From: DAINBT01 sp036732785
Lineage (GTDB): Bacteria; Planctomycetota; Phycisphaerae; Sedimentisphaerales; SM23-30
Assembly: GCA_964537505.1 (NCBI GenBank)
Contig: CAZICK010000124.1
Coordinates: 1-7,952, forward strand
Direction of reading: 5' to 3'
DNA: 7,952 bases
Below are positions 4,946 through 7,952 of the stretch, one piece after another. How positions within the stretch are numbered: position 1 is the first letter of the stretch; each line of letters starts with the position of its first letter. Both the position numbers and the translations under genes were made by a program. The notes below the pieces were generated by a model. It was not told where the DNA came from. It made no database searches and was given only the letters and a program-made list of their open reading frames with translations.

Positions 4946-5923
4946 TTACTTGGCGCGCATTGAGAGTATTTCGAGTTTGTCGCGTACTTCCTGGGCCATT
5001 CGGCTGTTGGGATACTCAGCTATAATTTCCTGCCCGATGTTAAGTGCCTGGTGCCATTTTTTTTCGGTGACGTAAATCGAGAACTGCAGGCCCATATTGT
5101 GCAGTTTAGCTCGAAATACCCCGCGGGCCGACTCTTCCAGTGCCGCGGCTTCCGAGGGTGTAAGATAACTGTCGAGCAGTTTCAATATTTCCACTCCCTG
5201 TTCGACATCATTTTTTTGGACAGCCTTATCCCAACGATCCAGCAACTCTCTCTTGTGCTGATCCCGCCGCCGCTCGGTCTGCCCCTGGAGATCCCGCACC
5301 CGCTGATCGTCGGAATAGAGCGTGGTCAAAATCTCGACCTCATTCTGCGCTTCATCGTAACGATGTATTGTCCACAGTGAATCGATGTTTTTTATACTAT
5401 CGCTAATTTTCTCCTGCACTGAAGCGCTGCGATAGTTGTGCATTTCCTGGCGTAACTGCTGAGCTTCCTGTCGATAGCCGAATCGTTTTTCCAGTTCGGC
5501 GATCAACAACTCGGCCGAGTCCCACTGTTCACCGCGGATGTCCTGGCGAATCGCATTCTGGAGCACGATCCGATCCTTTTGGCGAAAGGCCACAGACTTG
5601 ATCGAATCGCTTAACAGCAGATTTTCATTAATATTTGTTAGGATGGCCTCACTGTGTTTCTGGCTGGACATTATCCGTCGCAGATCGCTCACAGCCGAAT
5701 CGCCCTGAGCACCCAGTGTGCCGAGGAAAATCAGCATAAAAACACACGTCAAAGCAACCCCGGCAAAAGCCATTACCAGGAAAATCGCCCATGTCGTCCT
5801 CGAAGCCGCTGTTTCGCCGGCCAAAATCATCAGCCGATTGCAGACCAGAGCCAACAAGGCCGCCCCATAAACAACCGCTACCACCTGCAATCCGCTGCGA
5901 AACCAGTTTTTTTCCTGCGCCAT
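4946..5923 (-). CDS. Unrecognised membrane protein with two N-terminal helices and TPR-like repeats
   Basis: I do not recognise a named family for this 325-residue protein. It has two hydrophobic segments (about 12-34 and 45-70) separated by a short loop, then a long, charged, soluble, helical part. The soluble part carries four loosely repeated units of TPR character, each with an aromatic or hydrophobic, charged, Ala/Gly-rich helix and a length near 30: about 128-160 (QWDSAELLIAELEKRF), 182-212 (RYDEAQNEVEIL), 230-262 (DVEQGVEILKLL) and 281-316 (KWHQALNIGQEIIAEYPNS). The last is the most TPR-like. Residues 205-235 are strongly charged and may form a coiled coil. With no cleavable signal, the soluble part is probably cytoplasmic and may act as a membrane-tethered protein-binding scaffold; that is inference. 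The ATG at 5923-5921 is preceded by AGAGG (5934-5930 on this strand) 6 bases away, which supports the start. It converges with the phosphate gene and diverges from glnS, so it is probably transcribed alone. Confidence 0.8.
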   Translation of the reverse strand: MAQEKNWFRSGLQVVAVVYGAALLALVCNRLMILAGETAASRTTWAIFLVMAFAGVALTCVFMLIFLGTLGAQGDSAVSDLRRIMSSQKHSEAILTNINENLLLSDSIKSVAFRQKDRIVLQNAIRQDIRGEQWDSAELLIAELEKRFGYRQEAQQLRQEMHNYRSASVQEKISDSIKNIDSLWTIHRYDEAQNEVEILTTLYSDDQRVRDLQGQTERRRDQHKRELLDRWDKAVQKNDVEQGVEILKLLDSYLTPSEAAALEESARGVFRAKLHNMGLQFSIYVTEKKWHQALNIGQEIIAEYPNSRMAQEVRDKLEILSMRAK

Positions 5924-5987
5924 TTGCTGCCTCTATGCTTAAAAAACACCGGATATTACCGAATTAAAGCGGCATTTTCGCTTAATA

Positions 5988-6025
5988 TGGGCACAAAACG
6001 CCCAAAAGCACGGCCAAGATGGCCG
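5988..6025. other. Two small hairpins in the divergent promoter region
   Basis: TGGGC-(7 bases)-GCCCA (5988-6004) and CGGCC-AAGAT-GGCCG (6011-6025) are perfect 5-bp inverted repeats lying between the divergently transcribed membrane-protein gene and glnS. They could be regulator sites for either gene. Nearer the membrane-protein gene, a -10-like TAATAT can be read on the - strand (5958-5953), but without a convincing -35. The rest of the 250-base gap shows no gene. Confidence 0.25.
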
Positions 6026-6123
6026 CTGCACAGCCGCATTCCACAATAGTCCGATCTACTACACATTCTCTCCTCTAAGAGTATAACACTGTAATCGGCT
6101 GATGTAAAGTGTTAATTTTGTCT

Positions 6124-6151
6124 TTGCGAGACGGCCACAATTTGCTAGATT
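6124..6151 (+). promoter_or_regulatory. Candidate promoter of glnS
   Basis: TTGCGA (6124-6129) and TAGATT (6146-6151) each match 4 of 6 sigma-70 positions with a 16-base spacer. Transcription would start near 6158, giving a very short leader of about 16 bases. The -35 overlaps TGTCTTTGCGA (6119-6129), which resembles the intergenic repeat phrase seen at 749-759 on the other strand (10 of 11 bases), so one of the two readings may be coincidental. Confidence 0.3.
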
Positions 6152-6173
6152 GTAGGGCCATCACAGGAAAAAC

Positions 6174-7892
6174 ATGAAAGGTGACGCGTATATGAAGAAT
6201 ACAAACGACTCAACCGGCCCGGTGGACTTTATCCGAGCCATTGTCGCTGAGGACCTTAGGACCAATAAATGGCAGGGACGGGTTCATACCCGGTTTCCGC
6301 CGGAGCCTAACGGTTATCTGCACATCGGCCATGCCAAGAGCATTTGCCTCAATTTTGGCATTTCCGCCGAAAATGAGGGAGGTTTGTGCAATCTGCGTTT
6401 CGATGACACCAATCCGATGAAGGAAGAAGATGAATACGTCAGATCGATCATAGAGGATGTCCGCTGGCTGGGGTTCGACTGGGAAGACCGTTTGTTCTAT
6501 GCGTCGGACTATTTTGAGCAGATGTACGAATATGCCGAGCAGCTTGTCAAGGCGGGCGAGGCTTATGTGTGTGATCTGACCGCCGAAGAAATCAGGCAGT
6601 ACCGCGGTACGCTCACCACCCCCGGTAAAGACAGTCCGTATCGCGATCGCGGCGTCGAAGAAAACCTGGACCTGTTTCGGCGTATGCGGGCCGGTGAATT
6701 TGAAGACGGTTCGCGCACACTGCGTGCGAAAATCGACATGACCTCCAATAACCTGAACATGCGCGACCCGGTTATGTACCGGATTTTACACGCCGCGCAT
6801 CATCGTACTGGTAACGCGTGGTGCATCTATCCGATGTACGACTGGGCTCATGGCCTGGAGGATTCTATCGAAGGAATCACCCATTCGATTTGTACGCTGG
6901 AATTCGAGAACCATCGTCCGTTGTACGACTGGTTTCTGGACCGACTGGACGTTCATCATTCACAACAAATCGAGTTCGCCCGTCTGAACCTGACCTATAC
7001 CATAATGAGCAAGCGCAAACTACTGCAGTTGGTGGAGGGAGGGTTCGTTAGCGGCTGGGACGATCCTCGCATGCCTACCATCTCAGGTATGCGTCGCCGC
7101 GGCTATTCGCCGCAGGCGATCCGCAACTTCTGCGGGCGTATCGGCGTCAACAAATTCAACAGCACCGTCGATATCGCCCTGCTGGAGCACTGCCTGCGGG
7201 AGGATCTCAACAAATACTCGCCACGGGTCATGGCTGTACTTAAACCGTTAAAGGTGGTCATAACCAACTATCCCGAAGATCGGGTTGAGCAGTTGGATGC
7301 CATAAACAACCCGGAAGACCCCGCTGCCGGCGCCCGCAAGATACCATTCTCGCGAGAGCTGTATATCGAACAAGACGATTTTATGGAAGACCCGCCGGGG
7401 AAATTTTTCCGACTGGCGCCCGGCAGGGAGGTGCGTCTTCGCTATGCGTATTTCATTACCTGTACCGATGTAATTAAAGATGCCGACGGCCGGGTGGTTG
7501 AACTGCACTGCACCTACGACCCGGCCACTCGCGGCGGCGATTCGCCCGACGGGCGGAAGGTCAAAGCCACCATACATTGGGTATCGGCCCGGCATTCTCT
7601 GCCGGGGGAAGTCAGGCTCTATGACTACCTGTTCGCCAGGGAAAACCCTGAAGAAACTGAACAGGGCAAAGAATACACGTCAAATATCAACCACAACTCA
7701 CTGGAAGTGCTTACCACGTGCCGCGTTGAACCGTCCCTGAAAGACGCTGTGGCGTATAGTCGATATCAGTTCGAGCGTCTCGGTTATTTCTGCGTTGATC
7801 CTGATTCTTCCGCCAAAGCTCTCGTTTTCAACCAAACCGTAACCCTGCGTGACACCTGGGCCAAGATCCAAAAGGCACAAAAAGAGGCTTAG
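6174..7892 (+). CDS. glnS: Glutaminyl-tRNA synthetase
   Basis: This cytoplasmic class I aminoacyl-tRNA synthetase joins glutamine to tRNA-Gln using ATP. The catalytic core begins near residue 38 with HTRFPPEPNGYLHIGHAKS: HIGH is at 50-53, and PPEPNG is the GlnRS/GluRS signature. CNLRFDDTNP follows at 72-81. The second ATP motif is MSK at 278-280 within TYTIMSKRKL, the form typical of GlnRS rather than the KxSKR form of bacterial GluRS. LEFENHRPLYDWFLDRL at 242-258 also fits GlnRS. The two C-terminal anticodon-binding beta-barrels occupy about 350-560. At 572 residues it is slightly longer than the E. coli enzyme (about 554), partly at the N-terminus. ATG 6174 has AGGA (6165-6168) 5 bases upstream. 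The in-frame ATG at 6192 has AAAGG (6177-6181) 10 bases upstream and would give an end closer to known enzymes, so the true start may be six codons later. No frameshift or missing motif is seen. No gatCAB genes are in view. Confidence 0.96.
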   Translation: MKGDAYMKNTNDSTGPVDFIRAIVAEDLRTNKWQGRVHTRFPPEPNGYLHIGHAKSICLNFGISAENEGGLCNLRFDDTNPMKEEDEYVRSIIEDVRWLGFDWEDRLFYASDYFEQMYEYAEQLVKAGEAYVCDLTAEEIRQYRGTLTTPGKDSPYRDRGVEENLDLFRRMRAGEFEDGSRTLRAKIDMTSNNLNMRDPVMYRILHAAHHRTGNAWCIYPMYDWAHGLEDSIEGITHSICTLEFENHRPLYDWFLDRLDVHHSQQIEFARLNLTYTIMSKRKLLQLVEGGFVSGWDDPRMPTISGMRRRGYSPQAIRNFCGRIGVNKFNSTVDIALLEHCLREDLNKYSPRVMAVLKPLKVVITNYPEDRVEQLDAINNPEDPAAGARKIPFSRELYIEQDDFMEDPPGKFFRLAPGREVRLRYAYFITCTDVIKDADGRVVELHCTYDPATRGGDSPDGRKVKATIHWVSARHSLPGEVRLYDYLFARENPEETEQGKEYTSNINHNSLEVLTTCRVEPSLKDAVAYSRYQFERLGYFCVDPDSSAKALVFNQTVTLRDTWAKIQKAQKEA

Positions 7893-7952
7893 TTATATGG
7901 TTCCTCATAAGAATCTGTACAGAACACGAGGCTAAGAACTGCTGTATCCTAT

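Noticed and set aside
5654..6049. 131-codon open frame on the + strand at the divergent region
   Set aside because: It overlaps the start of the membrane-protein gene in antisense. Its translation is low-information and basic, with no ribosome binding site.
6174..7892. Glutamyl-tRNA synthetase (gltX)
   Set aside because: The MSK form of the second ATP motif, LEFENHRPLYDWFLDRL, and the two C-terminal beta-barrel domains instead of the helical anticodon-binding domain of bacterial GluRS point to GlnRS.

Overview
The window reads as ordinary chromosomal DNA from a Gram-negative bacterium, most likely of the Planctomycetota / PVC group (for example a Phycisphaerae relative). This is an inference. 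It rests on the four-helix-bundle protein with a 'suffix' domain, a bacterial GlnRS, short unrelated transcription units with sizeable gaps, uneven Shine-Dalgarno use, and a helical membrane protein of no recognised family. No 16S rRNA or other decisive marker is present. I see no tRNA, rRNA, CRISPR array, insertion sequence or phage gene.

Layout: (1) 67-711 (+), a free-standing four-helix-bundle (S23-type) protein whose ribosome binding site lies inside a perfect 7+7 dyad. (2) 712-794, a short gap with hairpin-forming sequence that looks like dispersed intergenic repeat material. (3) 795-1964 (+), a cysteine-desulfurase-like class V aminotransferase with a TTG start. (4) 1965-2256, a 292-base gap with nested inverted repeats, a 15/16-base direct repeat spaced by 54 bases, and a candidate promoter. 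(5) 2257-4824 (+), the most unusual gene: one reading frame that joins a lipoprotein PstS-like phosphate-binding domain, a Na+/phosphate symporter (NptA/PNaS type) and a PhoU-like cytoplasmic domain. (6) 4825-4945, a gap between convergent genes with two hairpins. (7) 4946-5923 (-), an unrecognised protein with two membrane helices and four TPR-like helical units. (8) 5924-6173, a divergent promoter region. (9) 6174-7892 (+), glutaminyl-tRNA synthetase. The last 60 bases (7893-7952) hold nothing I can identify.

The genes do not form an obvious operon or pathway. The five coding regions appear to be separate transcription units, except that the four-helix-bundle gene and the aminotransferase (83 bases apart) could be co-transcribed. 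The best candidate for something new is the PstS-NptA-PhoU fusion. It would put external phosphate capture, sodium-driven transport and a PhoU-type regulatory domain in one polypeptide, and its upstream region carries direct repeats and a Pho-box-like half-site.
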